From Actinomycetota bacterium (GTDB lineage: Bacteria; Actinomycetota; Actinomycetes; Actinomycetales; Microbacteriaceae): 42,238 bases of DNA. Positions within the stretch are counted from its first letter, which is position 1. Every line of letters starts with the position of its first letter. Where the stretch lies: assembly GCA_020161315.1 (NCBI GenBank), contig JAIUOH010000027.1, positions 1 through 42,238 of the forward strand, written 5' to 3'. The notes beneath the pieces are model-generated. The model saw nothing but the letters and a program-made list of their open reading frames with translations. It was not told where the DNA came from and did not search any database. A program made the translations under genes and the position numbers. This document shows, in pieces, positions 31,613 through 39,319 of the stretch.

Positions 31613-33400
31613 CTAGGCTCCGAACAGCGCAGGCACGTCGGAGAGCGCCACGCGATCCTTGGTACCGGCCGCGCGATCCCACACCTCGGCAAAGCCTTCG
31701 GCAGCATCTCGACCAACGACCACCACGCGGGGCACACCGAGCAGCTCGGCGTCGCCGAACTTCACGCCGGGCGAGACCTTGGGCCGGTCATCAAACAGCA
31801 CCTCAACGCCTGCCGAGTCGAGCGTCGAAGCAAGCGACTCAGCGATCTCGAACACCGCCGCGTCCTTGCCAGTCGCGACCAGGTGCACGTCAAACGGTGC
31901 CACGGCGGTCGGCCATACGAGGCCACGATCGTCGTGGTTGAGCTCGGCGAGCACCGCAAGAATGCGGGTGATGCCGATGCCGTACGAGCCCATCGTGACG
32001 GTGACGAGCTTGCCGTTCTCGTCGAGCACGCGCAGACCGAGCGCCTCGGCATACTTGCGACCGAGCTGGAAGACATGGCCGATCTCCATGCCGCGCGCCA
32101 GCTCGACCGGGCCCGAGCCGTCAGGGGCGGGGTCGCCGCTACGCACGTTTGCAATGTCAGCCACACCGTCAGCGGTGAAGTCGCGGCCAGCAACGAGGTG
32201 CGCCACGTGCTTTTCGTCTTCGTTCGCGCCGGTCACCCAAGCGGTGCCGTCGACCACGCGCGGGTCGAGCAGGTAGCGGATGCCGGTCGATCCCTGCTCG
32301 CCAAGCACCAATGCACCAGCAGCGCCAGGCCCGATGTAGCCCTTCACGAGGCCCGGGTGCTTCGCGAAATCTTCGGGGGTGCCGGGCTCGACCTCGCAGC
32401 CAGCAAACGCAACTTCTGCGCGCTTCATGTCGGCATCGCGATCGCCCGGAATACCCACGACAACGAGCGAGCGCTCGCCCTCGTGCTCACCCGAGATCGG
32501 GGTCACGGCGAGCACCACGTTCTTCAGTGTGTCGGCGGCGGCCCACTCGCGGCCGTCCTCGCGCGGCAGCACGGCGTTCGTGTGCGCGACGAGCGTCTCG
32601 ATGGTGGGCGTGTTCGGCGAATCGAACACGAGCGCCGCGGGCAGCTCGGCAATCTCAGCTGCAGAAAGCGCAGCGGGCACGGGCGTCGCGAACGCCTCAA
32701 CGTTCGCCACGAATCCACCGGCAGAGCGCACGAAGGTATCTTCACCGATCGCGATTGGCAGCAAGAACTCCTCGCTCTTCGAACCGCCCATCGCGCCAGC
32801 GTCGGCCTTCACGATCACGTACTCAAGGCCGAGGCGCGCGAAGATGCGCTCATACGCGTCGCGCTGCGCCTGGTAGCTCGCCTCGAGCCCCTCGTCAGAC
32901 ACATCGAACGAATACGCGTCTTTCATCGTGAACTCGCGGCCTCGCAGCAGCCCAGCGCGGGGGCGCGCCTCGTCGCGGTACTTGTCTTGAATCTGGTACA
33001 GGCTCAGCGGCAGGTCTTTGTACGACGAGACGATGTCTTTCACCATCAGGGTGAAGACCTCTTCGTGTGTCGGCGCAAGCAGGTAGTCGGCACCGTGGCG
33101 ATCTTGCAGCCTAAAGAGGTCGTCGCCGTACTCCTCCCACCGGTTCGTCACCTCGTAGGGTTCGCGGGGCAGTAGGCCCGGAAAATGCACCTCGTGCGCG
33201 CCAGCGGCGTGCATCTCTTCGCGCACGATCTGCTCAATCTTCGCCTTGACCTTCAGGCCCAGCGGCAGCCACGCGAACACGCCCGGCGCCTGGCGCCTGA
33301 TGTATCCGGCACGCACAAGCAGCTTGTGGCTCGCGACCTCGGCGTCAGCGGGGTCTTCGCGCAGGGTCTTCAGAAAGTAGTTCGAGAGTCGAGTCAGCAC
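31613..33400 (-). CDS. proS: Prolyl-tRNA synthetase (bacterial type)
   Basis: This 595-residue class II aminoacyl-tRNA synthetase charges tRNA-Pro. The N-terminus [21 protein letters not shown] and class II motif 1 ([24 protein letters not shown], near residues 40-63) are standard. Motif 2 ([25 protein letters not shown]) lies near 142-166, an inserted editing (INS) domain follows, motif 3 is [14 protein letters not shown], and the anticodon-binding domain is C-terminal (VEVLFDDR). The length with the editing domain is usual for the bacterial form. It often lies a few genes upstream of rimP-nusA; here the T7SS locus stands between. It diverges from the mannosyltransferase gene. Confidence 0.97.
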   Translation of the reverse strand: MLTRLSNYFLKTLREDPADAEVASHKLLVRAGYIRRQAPGVFAWLPLGLKVKAKIEQIVREEMHAAGAHEVHFPGLLPREPYEVTNRWEEYGDDLFRLQDRHGADYLLAPTHEEVFTLMVKDIVSSYKDLPLSLYQIQDKYRDEARPRAGLLRGREFTMKDAYSFDVSDEGLEASYQAQRDAYERIFARLGLEYVIVKADAGAMGGSKSEEFLLPIAIGEDTFVRSAGGFVANVEAFATPVPAALSAAEIAELPAALVFDSPNTPTIETLVAHTNAVLPREDGREWAAADTLKNVVLAVTPISGEHEGERSLVVVGIPGDRDADMKRAEVAFAGCEVEPGTPEDFAKHPGLVKGYIGPGAAGALVLGEQGSTGIRYLLDPRVVDGTAWVTGANEDEKHVAHLVAGRDFTADGVADIANVRSGDPAPDGSGPVELARGMEIGHVFQLGRKYAEALGLRVLDENGKLVTVTMGSYGIGITRILAVLAELNHDDRGLVWPTAVAPFDVHLVATGKDAAVFEIAESLASTLDSAGVEVLFDDRPKVSPGVKFGDAELLGVPRVVVVGRDAAEGFAEVWDRAAGTKDRVALSDVPALFGA

Positions 33401-33469
33401 GATTTCTATCGTAGTCGCCAGTTGGCGGGGCGAGGATCACCAAACCGGCGAGAACCATAGGCTTGAGGG

Positions 33470-35029
33470 GTGAAGCCAGCCCCGCCCAACGCGCAGCTCC
33501 TGCAGCGATTGCGCTGGATCGCGCCCGGAGCGATCCTCGCCCTCGCCGCGGTGCTTCGCCTATGGGCACTCGGCAGGCCCGACTCACTGGTCTTCGACGA
33601 GCTGTACTACGTGCGCGACGCAGTGACCCAGCTGGTGCACGGCTACCCGACCGGGTGGCCCGACGATGACCCGGCGTTCGGCGGCGAGCGCGCCCGCGCC
33701 TTTCTTGACCAGGCAAGCACCATCGCACACCCGCCGCTCGGCAAGTGGCTGATCGGGCTCGGCATTCTGGCACTCGGCCCCGACAGCGGCTGGGGCTGGC
33801 GCCTCGCGGTCGCTCTCGCAGGCGTCGCGACGGTTGCCGTGACGATGCGCATCGGCTACCTCGTCGGCCGCAGCATTTGGGTGGCATGCTTCGCGGGCCT
33901 TTTGCTTGCGCTCGACGGCGTGCACATCGTGCTCAGCCGGGTATCGCTGCTCGACGGGTTTCTTACGCTGTTCGTGGCGCTCGGCGCGCTGTTTGTGGTG
34001 CGCGACTGGCTGGCGAGCGGGGCACGCTGGGGCACACGCGCAGAGCCGGGCATTCTCTGGTGCCGCCCGTGGCTGCTCGCCGCGGGGCTCGCGTTCGGCG
34101 CGGCCGCAGCGGTGAAGTGGTCGGGCCTGTACCCGCTCGCCGCGTTTCTCGTGCTGCTCACGATGGGTGATTTGCTGCGTCGCCTCGGCAGTGCACGTCT
34201 GGTTCGTCACGCGGATCGCCCCGCGCCTGCCCGCCGACCCGGCTGGCGCGCACTCGGCGATGGGGTGCTGCAGGCGCTCGTCACCGCCGCGATCGCACTG
34301 CCCGCAGCATTCGCCGCGTATCTCGCGAGTTGGATCGGCTGGATCGTTACCCCCGCGGGCTCAGGGCGCGTCGAAGGCGAGGCGTGGTGGGTGTCGCTGT
34401 GGCGCTGGCATGCCGACTCGCTCGCATGGCATTCGACGCTTTCCGCCCCGCACCCCTACCAGTCAAACCCATGGAGCTGGCCCCTCGGTCTGCACCCCAC
34501 CGCTATGTACTCGGCTCGTTCGGGCGACTACATTTCGACGATCTCGCCCATCCCCAATCCGATCGTGACCTGGCTCGGGGTCGGCGCACTACTGTTGCTC
34601 GTTTGGGTGGTGGGGCGCGCTGCGGCGCTCGCGGCGCGCACGCGCCGGCTCGCTCCGCTGCGCGGCCGAGCCGTCACCGTCAGTGCGTTTGTGCTCACCG
34701 GGTATCTCTCGGGCTGGGTTCCCTGGCTGATGTTGAGCTCACGCCCCGCGGTATTTCAGTTCTACGCGGTCGTGCTGACTCCGTTCGCGGCAACCGCACT
34801 CGCACTGGTTCTGGCTTCGTTTGCCTCGCTGCCCCGCAGCGAGTTTGTGCTTCAGGGTGCGGGCGTTCGACTCAGCGGCTCGTTCGAGGCGCGACAGGGG
34901 CGCGGGATCTCGGTCGCGTTGGTGCTTGCGACCGCGCTACTGCTTACGTTGCTGTTCTGGCCGCTCTGGATCGGCATGCCGATCAAGGACTGGTTCTACG
35001 GTCTACACCGCTGGCTGCCCGGCTGGTGA
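33470..35029 (+). CDS. Protein O-mannosyltransferase (PMT family)
   Basis: This 519-residue integral membrane glycosyltransferase of the GT39 family transfers mannose from polyprenyl-phosphate mannose to Ser/Thr of secreted proteins. After a first helix (about 17-35), the catalytic acidic pair DE (Asp43-Glu44) occurs in FDELYYVRD, and a second conserved motif HPPLGKWLIGLG follows near residue 87. About ten more helices are visible, with a large external loop containing SLWRWHADSLAWHSTL near 310. The start is GTG at 33470; the product has the usual length. It diverges from proS and converges with the response regulator with a 1-bp gap. Confidence 0.92.
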   Translation: MKPAPPNAQLLQRLRWIAPGAILALAAVLRLWALGRPDSLVFDELYYVRDAVTQLVHGYPTGWPDDDPAFGGERARAFLDQASTIAHPPLGKWLIGLGILALGPDSGWGWRLAVALAGVATVAVTMRIGYLVGRSIWVACFAGLLLALDGVHIVLSRVSLLDGFLTLFVALGALFVVRDWLASGARWGTRAEPGILWCRPWLLAAGLAFGAAAAVKWSGLYPLAAFLVLLTMGDLLRRLGSARLVRHADRPAPARRPGWRALGDGVLQALVTAAIALPAAFAAYLASWIGWIVTPAGSGRVEGEAWWVSLWRWHADSLAWHSTLSAPHPYQSNPWSWPLGLHPTAMYSARSGDYISTISPIPNPIVTWLGVGALLLLVWVVGRAAALAARTRRLAPLRGRAVTVSAFVLTGYLSGWVPWLMLSSRPAVFQFYAVVLTPFAATALALVLASFASLPRSEFVLQGAGVRLSGSFEARQGRGISVALVLATALLLTLLFWPLWIGMPIKDWFYGLHRWLPGW

Positions 35030-35030
35030 C

Positions 35031-35759
35031 CTACAGCAGCCGTCGGCTCAGCGCCCACGCGGTGAGCTCGTGCCGATTTGAGAGCTGCAGCTTGCGCAGC
35101 ACGTTCGACACGTGGGTCTCGACGGTCTTGACCGAGAGAAACAGTTCGGCCGCAACCTCTTTGTAGGCGTAGCCGCGCGCGATCATGCGCATGACTTCTT
35201 GCTCGCGCGCCGAAAGGCGGTCGAGCTCATCGTCTGCCTCGGCGGTCTCACCGAGACCCGCACCGAACGCGTCGAGCACAAAGCCCGCAAGCCTCGGTGA
35301 GAACACCGCGTCGCCTCCCTGCACCCGCTGCGCGGCCGCTGTCACCTCGGCGCCTGAGGAGGCCTTCGTGAGGTAGCCCCTCGCACCCGCGCGAATCACG
35401 CTCACCACATCATCTGCTGCGTCAGAGACGCTGAGCGCGAGAAAGCGCACCGCGCCAAGCCCCGCGGGTGCCGACCCCGACCTCGCAAGCGCAGCAACCC
35501 GCTGCAGCACCTCGGCGCCACCGCCGCCCGTGCCACCTGGCAGGTGCACGTCGAGCAGCACCACGTCGGGCACGGCCCGTGCGATCACATCAAGTGCCTC
35601 GTCTACGGTTGCGGCCTCGTCGACCACCTCAAGCTGTGCGCCGAGTTCGGCACGAAGACCCGTGCGAAAGATCTGGTGATCATCGACGATCACGACGCGA
35701 ATGACACTCGGGGCTTCGCTCAGCCCGCCCTGCGCATCGATCTGCCCGGTGTCACTCAT
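35031..35759 (-). CDS. NarL/LuxR-family response regulator
   Basis: This 242-residue regulator has a receiver domain (RVVIVDDHQIFRTGL; Asp70 in VVLLDVHLPGG; Lys in LTKASSG) and a C-terminal LuxR-type helix-turn-helix (LSAREQEVMRMIARGYAYKEVAAELFLSVKTVETHVSNVLRKL). The receiver carries a small insertion after the phospho-acceptor (GGTGGGGAEVLQR). It overlaps the PspC-kinase gene by 8 bp, so the pair is co-translated. Likely targets include the divergent PspC/LiaF-like genes, by analogy with LiaSR-type systems. Confidence 0.93.
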   Translation of the reverse strand: MSDTGQIDAQGGLSEAPSVIRVVIVDDHQIFRTGLRAELGAQLEVVDEAATVDEALDVIARAVPDVVLLDVHLPGGTGGGGAEVLQRVAALARSGSAPAGLGAVRFLALSVSDAADDVVSVIRAGARGYLTKASSGAEVTAAAQRVQGGDAVFSPRLAGFVLDAFGAGLGETAEADDELDRLSAREQEVMRMIARGYAYKEVAAELFLSVKTVETHVSNVLRKLQLSNRHELTAWALSRRLL

Positions 35760-37137
35760 CGGGTGTGCCCTTCTCTTGATTCTGCAGCGGCAACGATAGC
35801 CTCACCGCGGTGCCGGCGCCGCCCGGCCCTGGCATGATCTTCGCGGTGCCGCCCGCCCGCTGCATACGACCAATAATCGACTCACGCACGCCCATACGCC
35901 CCTCGGGCAAATGCTCGAGGTCGAGCCCGACTCCTCGATCGGTGATGTCAATCGAGACGAGCGTCGGCTGGGTCTCGACGTACACGGTTACCTCGCCACC
36001 CGCGTGCCTCGCGGCATTCAGCATCGCCTCGCGCGCCGCCGCAACGATCGCCTCTGGCACAGCCCTATGCGCGCCCACCGAGACCACCTCGAAGCGCACC
36101 GCATGCTCGGCTTCTAGGGCAGCTGCATGCTGACGCAGCTCTTCTTCGAGCGCCTCACGGTCAACAGGGGCAGCCCCGTCTGCGTTACGAAACAGCCACT
36201 CGCGCAGGTCTCGTTCTTGCCCGCGGGCGAGCCTCGCCACCTCACTGCCGGGTTCGGAGCGCTGTTGAATCGCCGCAAGCGTCTGCAGCACCGAATCGTG
36301 CAGGTGCGCCGCGATCTCTGCGCGCTCGGTCTCGCGCGCACGCGCTGAGCGCTCGGCAATGAGTTCACGGTTCAGGCGCAGCGCCCACGGCGCGAGCGCA
36401 AGCGCCACACCCGCAAGCACCGCAACCGCTGCGGCCACCACTGTCAGCGCGCTCGGCTGCTGTGCGGTCACAAAAAACATCAGCACTCCGACCGCAACGA
36501 GGGCAAGCGCCCCCAGCACTCGGGGCAACAGATTGCGCTCGGGTCGGTTGCGATCGGCTATCTGCCACCAGGTCAGGCCGACGCCCACGAGCACTGCCAT
36601 GCCGGGCAACAACACATCAAGCCGAATCTGCACGCCGAACTGCACCAGCACAAGGCCAAAGCCCGCAACGAGCAGGCACGCACCGAGCAAAAACTCTGCA
36701 ATCGGCCAGCGCTTCGCGCGGTCTACGATCTGCGCGGCGGCTACGCCGGCGGCAGAGCCGAGCAACCCCTCGGCACCAGCCCCTGGCTCGGTCGTGTGAT
36801 CCCGCGCCGCAGTACCTGAACCCGTTGATAGCGGTGTTGCCGAAGCCTCGCTGCCCGCGTGAGGAAGAGAACTAGGCGGCACCCCGGTTGACGGGCGAGT
36901 GAGCACCTGGCGCATCGGGGCGACCTGCCCCTCTCCCTGCACCGGCGCCAACACCCAGAGCCAGGCATACAGCAGCACACCCGCACCGCCAAGCAGCGCA
37001 AACATCACCATGCCGATGCGTACGGCTTTGATCGGCAACCCCAGGTGCGCAGCAAGCCCGGCGCAAACGCCAGCGATCACGCGCTCGTCACGGCTGCGCA
37101 CATATGCGGGCGCAAGTGTGGGCGGTGTGGTGGTCAT
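35752..37137 (-). CDS. Histidine kinase with N-terminal PspC domain
   Basis: This is a 461-residue kinase. Residues 10-70 form a PspC domain (SRDERVIAGVCAGLAAHLG, then a helix ending VLAPVQGEG). Four to five further membrane helices lie between about 145 and 250. The HisKA_3 motif EIAAHLHDSVLQTL follows, with probable phospho-acceptor His280, then an ATPase domain with DRGVGLD and an end like SLPLQNQEKG. There is no large extracytoplasmic domain, so sensing within the membrane is likely, as for LiaS. It pairs with the overlapping NarL-type regulator and is divergent from a PspC/LiaF-like gene, which together suggest a cell-envelope stress module. Confidence 0.92.
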   Translation of the reverse strand: MTTTPPTLAPAYVRSRDERVIAGVCAGLAAHLGLPIKAVRIGMVMFALLGGAGVLLYAWLWVLAPVQGEGQVAPMRQVLTRPSTGVPPSSLPHAGSEASATPLSTGSGTAARDHTTEPGAGAEGLLGSAAGVAAAQIVDRAKRWPIAEFLLGACLLVAGFGLVLVQFGVQIRLDVLLPGMAVLVGVGLTWWQIADRNRPERNLLPRVLGALALVAVGVLMFFVTAQQPSALTVVAAAVAVLAGVALALAPWALRLNRELIAERSARARETERAEIAAHLHDSVLQTLAAIQQRSEPGSEVARLARGQERDLREWLFRNADGAAPVDREALEEELRQHAAALEAEHAVRFEVVSVGAHRAVPEAIVAAAREAMLNAARHAGGEVTVYVETQPTLVSIDITDRGVGLDLEHLPEGRMGVRESIIGRMQRAGGTAKIMPGPGGAGTAVRLSLPLQNQEKGTPDE

Positions 37138-37175
37138 GCATCCATCAAACCATTTGCTGCCGACAATCTCGCGCT

Positions 37176-37205
37176 TCAGGGGTCACGTTCAGGGTCGAGT
37201 CAGGG
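37176..37205. promoter_or_regulatory. Three TCAGGG direct repeats in the divergent PspC promoter region
   Basis: TCAGGG occurs at 37176, 37189 and 37200, spaced 13 and 11 bp, in the 114-bp gap between the divergently oriented kinase and PspC genes. A flanking GGGGTCA...TGAACCCC imperfect palindrome spans the same stretch. It is a candidate binding site for the adjacent NarL-type regulator; the evidence is position and repetition only. Confidence 0.4.
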
Positions 37206-37251
37206 TGAACCCCGATAGCGCGAGCTCTCCCCGAACGGCAAACTCGAAGTC

Positions 37252-38772
37252 ATGAACGATACGACTCCTCCTCAAGGCACTCCGGGTGCCTCGGGCACAT
37301 CAGAGCAGGTGCCCCCTCACAGCGCACAGGGTCCCCACACCCAGCCCCCCTCATCATTCGAGCGCACCTCGAACAAATTCTTCTCGTGGCTTCGCGGCCT
37401 CGGCATCGAACGCAGCAGCGACCGCTGGTTCGCCGGCGTCGCTGGCGGCATCGCAGCGAAGGCACACATTGACCCGCTCATTGTGCGCGGCATCTTCGTG
37501 GTGCTGGCGATCCTCGGCGGCCCCGGCATCTTGCTCTATCTCGCCGGCTGGTTGCTGCTGCCAGACCACACCGGGCGCATCCACTTGGAGGAGCTCGTCC
37601 GGGGGCGAGGCTCAGCCGGGGCGATAGTTTCCGCTGTCGTACTCGGCGCGATTCTCGTCATTCCCGCCATCGTCTGGGTATTTCGCACCCTCTTCTTCGG
37701 CCCATGGGGCTGGGACTCTTGGGGCATCGTGCCAGAGTGGATGCAGGTGACGCTCATCGTCATCTGGTGGGCGATCGTGGTGCCCGCACTGATCATCTGG
37801 CTGATCGTGTGGCTGGTCGGCAGGTCGGGGCGAGGATCGCAGGGTGCCGGCGCGGCCGGGGCCGCTGCGGGCGACGCGCACAGTTATGCGGCCCAGGCCA
37901 GCGAACAGGCCAACGAGTTTGCAGGCCAGGCCAAAGACCGCGCCTCAGAATGGGCATCGAACTTCGAGCAGAAAGCTGAAGCCTGGGGCCAGCGGGCCGA
38001 AGAGAAGTCAAAGGAGTGGGAGCGCCGTGGGCGCGAGTACCACGTCGCTCACCGGCTAAGCGCCGGCTACGTGGTGCTTAGCCTCGCGCTCGCGCTGCTG
38101 GCGGCGGGCGGAGCCGCAGGCTTGGCGCTCACGAGCAACACAGGCAACGAGCTCGCGCTAACCGCCGGTCTTGTCGCGGGAGTCTCGGTGCTCGCTGTCT
38201 CGCTCATCATCGCTGGCATTCGCGGCCGTGACAGCGGATGGATCGGGTTTCTCTCGTTCTGCGGCGTAGTCGCGCTCTTTTTTGCCCCGCTGGGAGTGTC
38301 TCTGCCCGCGCAGACCGAGTTCGTGCCCTTCGGCGACGTCAACGTGCAGCCGCGTGGCACGCAGGGCGACAGCGCCACGATCACCATCGCGGGTAACGCG
38401 ACGGTCGATCTCTCAGGTATCAGCGCGCAGGAGCGCACGGTCGATGTGTGGTTGCTCGCGGGCAACGCCACCGTGATCATGCCCGACAGCGTGCCGGCAG
38501 AGGTGAAGGCGAACATCTTCGCAGGCACGTTCCGAGACCAGCGCATCGCGGGCGACGAACGGCGACAGAGCGGCGTTCTCATCTCACGCACGGTCACAGA
38601 CCTCAGCGGCAGCTCGAGCAGCACAGGAAGCGTGACCGTCAACGTGCGACTACTCGGTGGCAGCATCAAGATCAAGAACAGCAGCGGCACATTTTCACAG
38701 GCCGACAGGGATCGCACGAACCAGATCGAGCTGCTCAAGGAGCGCATCGAAGAGTTGGAGCAGGCACGATGA
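37252..38772 (+). CDS. PspC-domain membrane protein with LiaF-like C-terminus
   Basis: This is a 506-residue protein. A polar N-terminus of about 35 residues precedes a PspC domain (about 45-105; SDRWFAGVAGGIAAKAHID). Further helices are near 125-150 and 165-190, then a long hydrophilic, helical Ala/Glu/Lys segment (about 200-265). Two or three helices follow (270-350). The C-terminal region (about 360-490) is beta-rich, with VWLLAGNATVIMPDSV, resembling the LiaF/toastrack fold. Family members restrain LiaS-type kinases until envelope stress. It is divergent from the PspC kinase and overlaps the next gene by 4 bp. The kinase-partner role is inferred. Confidence 0.88.
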   Translation: MNDTTPPQGTPGASGTSEQVPPHSAQGPHTQPPSSFERTSNKFFSWLRGLGIERSSDRWFAGVAGGIAAKAHIDPLIVRGIFVVLAILGGPGILLYLAGWLLLPDHTGRIHLEELVRGRGSAGAIVSAVVLGAILVIPAIVWVFRTLFFGPWGWDSWGIVPEWMQVTLIVIWWAIVVPALIIWLIVWLVGRSGRGSQGAGAAGAAAGDAHSYAAQASEQANEFAGQAKDRASEWASNFEQKAEAWGQRAEEKSKEWERRGREYHVAHRLSAGYVVLSLALALLAAGGAAGLALTSNTGNELALTAGLVAGVSVLAVSLIIAGIRGRDSGWIGFLSFCGVVALFFAPLGVSLPAQTEFVPFGDVNVQPRGTQGDSATITIAGNATVDLSGISAQERTVDVWLLAGNATVIMPDSVPAEVKANIFAGTFRDQRIAGDERRQSGVLISRTVTDLSGSSSSTGSVTVNVRLLGGSIKIKNSSGTFSQADRDRTNQIELLKERIEELEQAR

Positions 38773-39152
38773 GCACGAACGAGCACGAGAACTTCGCTTC
38801 GGACCCCTCGACAAGCACGGGGGCCGGGGCACCTTTCCCAGCAGCTCCGCTCCCCGCTGAGCCTGCGGCGCCCTTCCCCGCTGAGCCAGCTGAGCCGGTC
38901 CCCGAGCCTGTCGAAGGGAGCGGAATCGCCTCACACCAGCGCCTAGACGACCGTCTGCGCCCGCGCACGGGCACAATCGTCTGGGGCGTGCTGGTGCTTG
39001 CGTTCTGCCTCTACACCGGGTTTCAGGCGGTCGCGCCGGGCAGCATCGATGGCACCACGTTCGCGATCGCGGCAATCATCGGGCTCGGCCTGCTGCTGCT
39101 CGCGGTCGGGGCCGCGGTGGTCGTGCGCTCGACCCGCCAGCAGAAGCGCTAA
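38769..39152 (+). CDS. Small two-helix membrane protein with Pro/Ala-rich N-terminus
   Basis: This 127-residue protein has about 60 low-complexity residues rich in Pro, Ala and Glu (with PEPVEGS near residue 45), then two membrane helices at about 70-88 and 97-117, and a basic end RQQKR. The start ATG overlaps the stop of the PspC gene (ATGA), so it is co-translated with it and probably belongs to the same envelope module. Part of the N-terminal coding region is made of two inverted copies of a palindromic repeat element. No family is recognised. Confidence 0.75.
   Translation: MSTNEHENFASDPSTSTGAGAPFPAAPLPAEPAAPFPAEPAEPVPEPVEGSGIASHQRLDDRLRPRTGTIVWGVLVLAFCLYTGFQAVAPGSIDGTTFAIAAIIGLGLLLLAVGAAVVVRSTRQQKR
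38804..38918. repeat. Pair of inverted 19-bp palindromic-repeat units inside a coding sequence
   Basis: A unit at 38804-38822 (starting CCCCTCGACAAG) and one at 38900-38918 (ending CCTGTCGAAGGG) are inverted copies with 16 of 19 matching bases. The core CTTCGACAGGCTC is a known highly repeated sequence in many actinobacterial genomes. Here both lie in frame within the 127-residue protein gene. Confidence 0.7.
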
Positions 39153-39171
39153 TACGTTCGACCGGCTGGTC

Positions 39172-39207
39172 GCCCACAGCGCCCATAGCGCCCATAGCGC
39201 CCACCCT
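39172..39207 (+). repeat. Short 9-bp tandem repeat
   Basis: Four units of GCCCATAGC lie in tandem; the first has one change and the last is degenerate. It is intergenic, just after the small membrane protein gene. No role is evident. Confidence 0.7.
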
Positions 39208-39217
39208 CATTTCAGCG

Positions 39218-39292
39218 AACTCGGTGCCGTTTACCGAACTCGACGTCTTTCCGCGGGATAAACGCAACGAGTTCGGTAAACGGCACCGAGTT
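39218..39292. repeat. Perfect 25-bp inverted repeat with 25-bp spacer
   Basis: Arms at 39218-39242 and 39268-39292 are exact reverse complements; the spacer is 39243-39267. Each arm itself contains a shorter imperfect palindrome around CGGT...ACCG. It lies between converging genes, so it could terminate both, but there is no T-run and the structure is more like a mobile REP/MITE-type element. Confidence 0.85.
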
Positions 39293-39319
39293 TGCCGCGT
39301 TGAAACGGCAGGGTTCTGG

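Noticed and set aside
31883-33175. 430-codon open frame opposite proS
   Set aside because: Antisense shadow of prolyl-tRNA synthetase, whose motifs 1-3 are clear on the other strand.
33464-33470. Isolated CTTGAGG before the mannosyltransferase gene as another regulator site
   Set aside because: A single, unphased hexamer is expected by chance; no repeat accompanies it.
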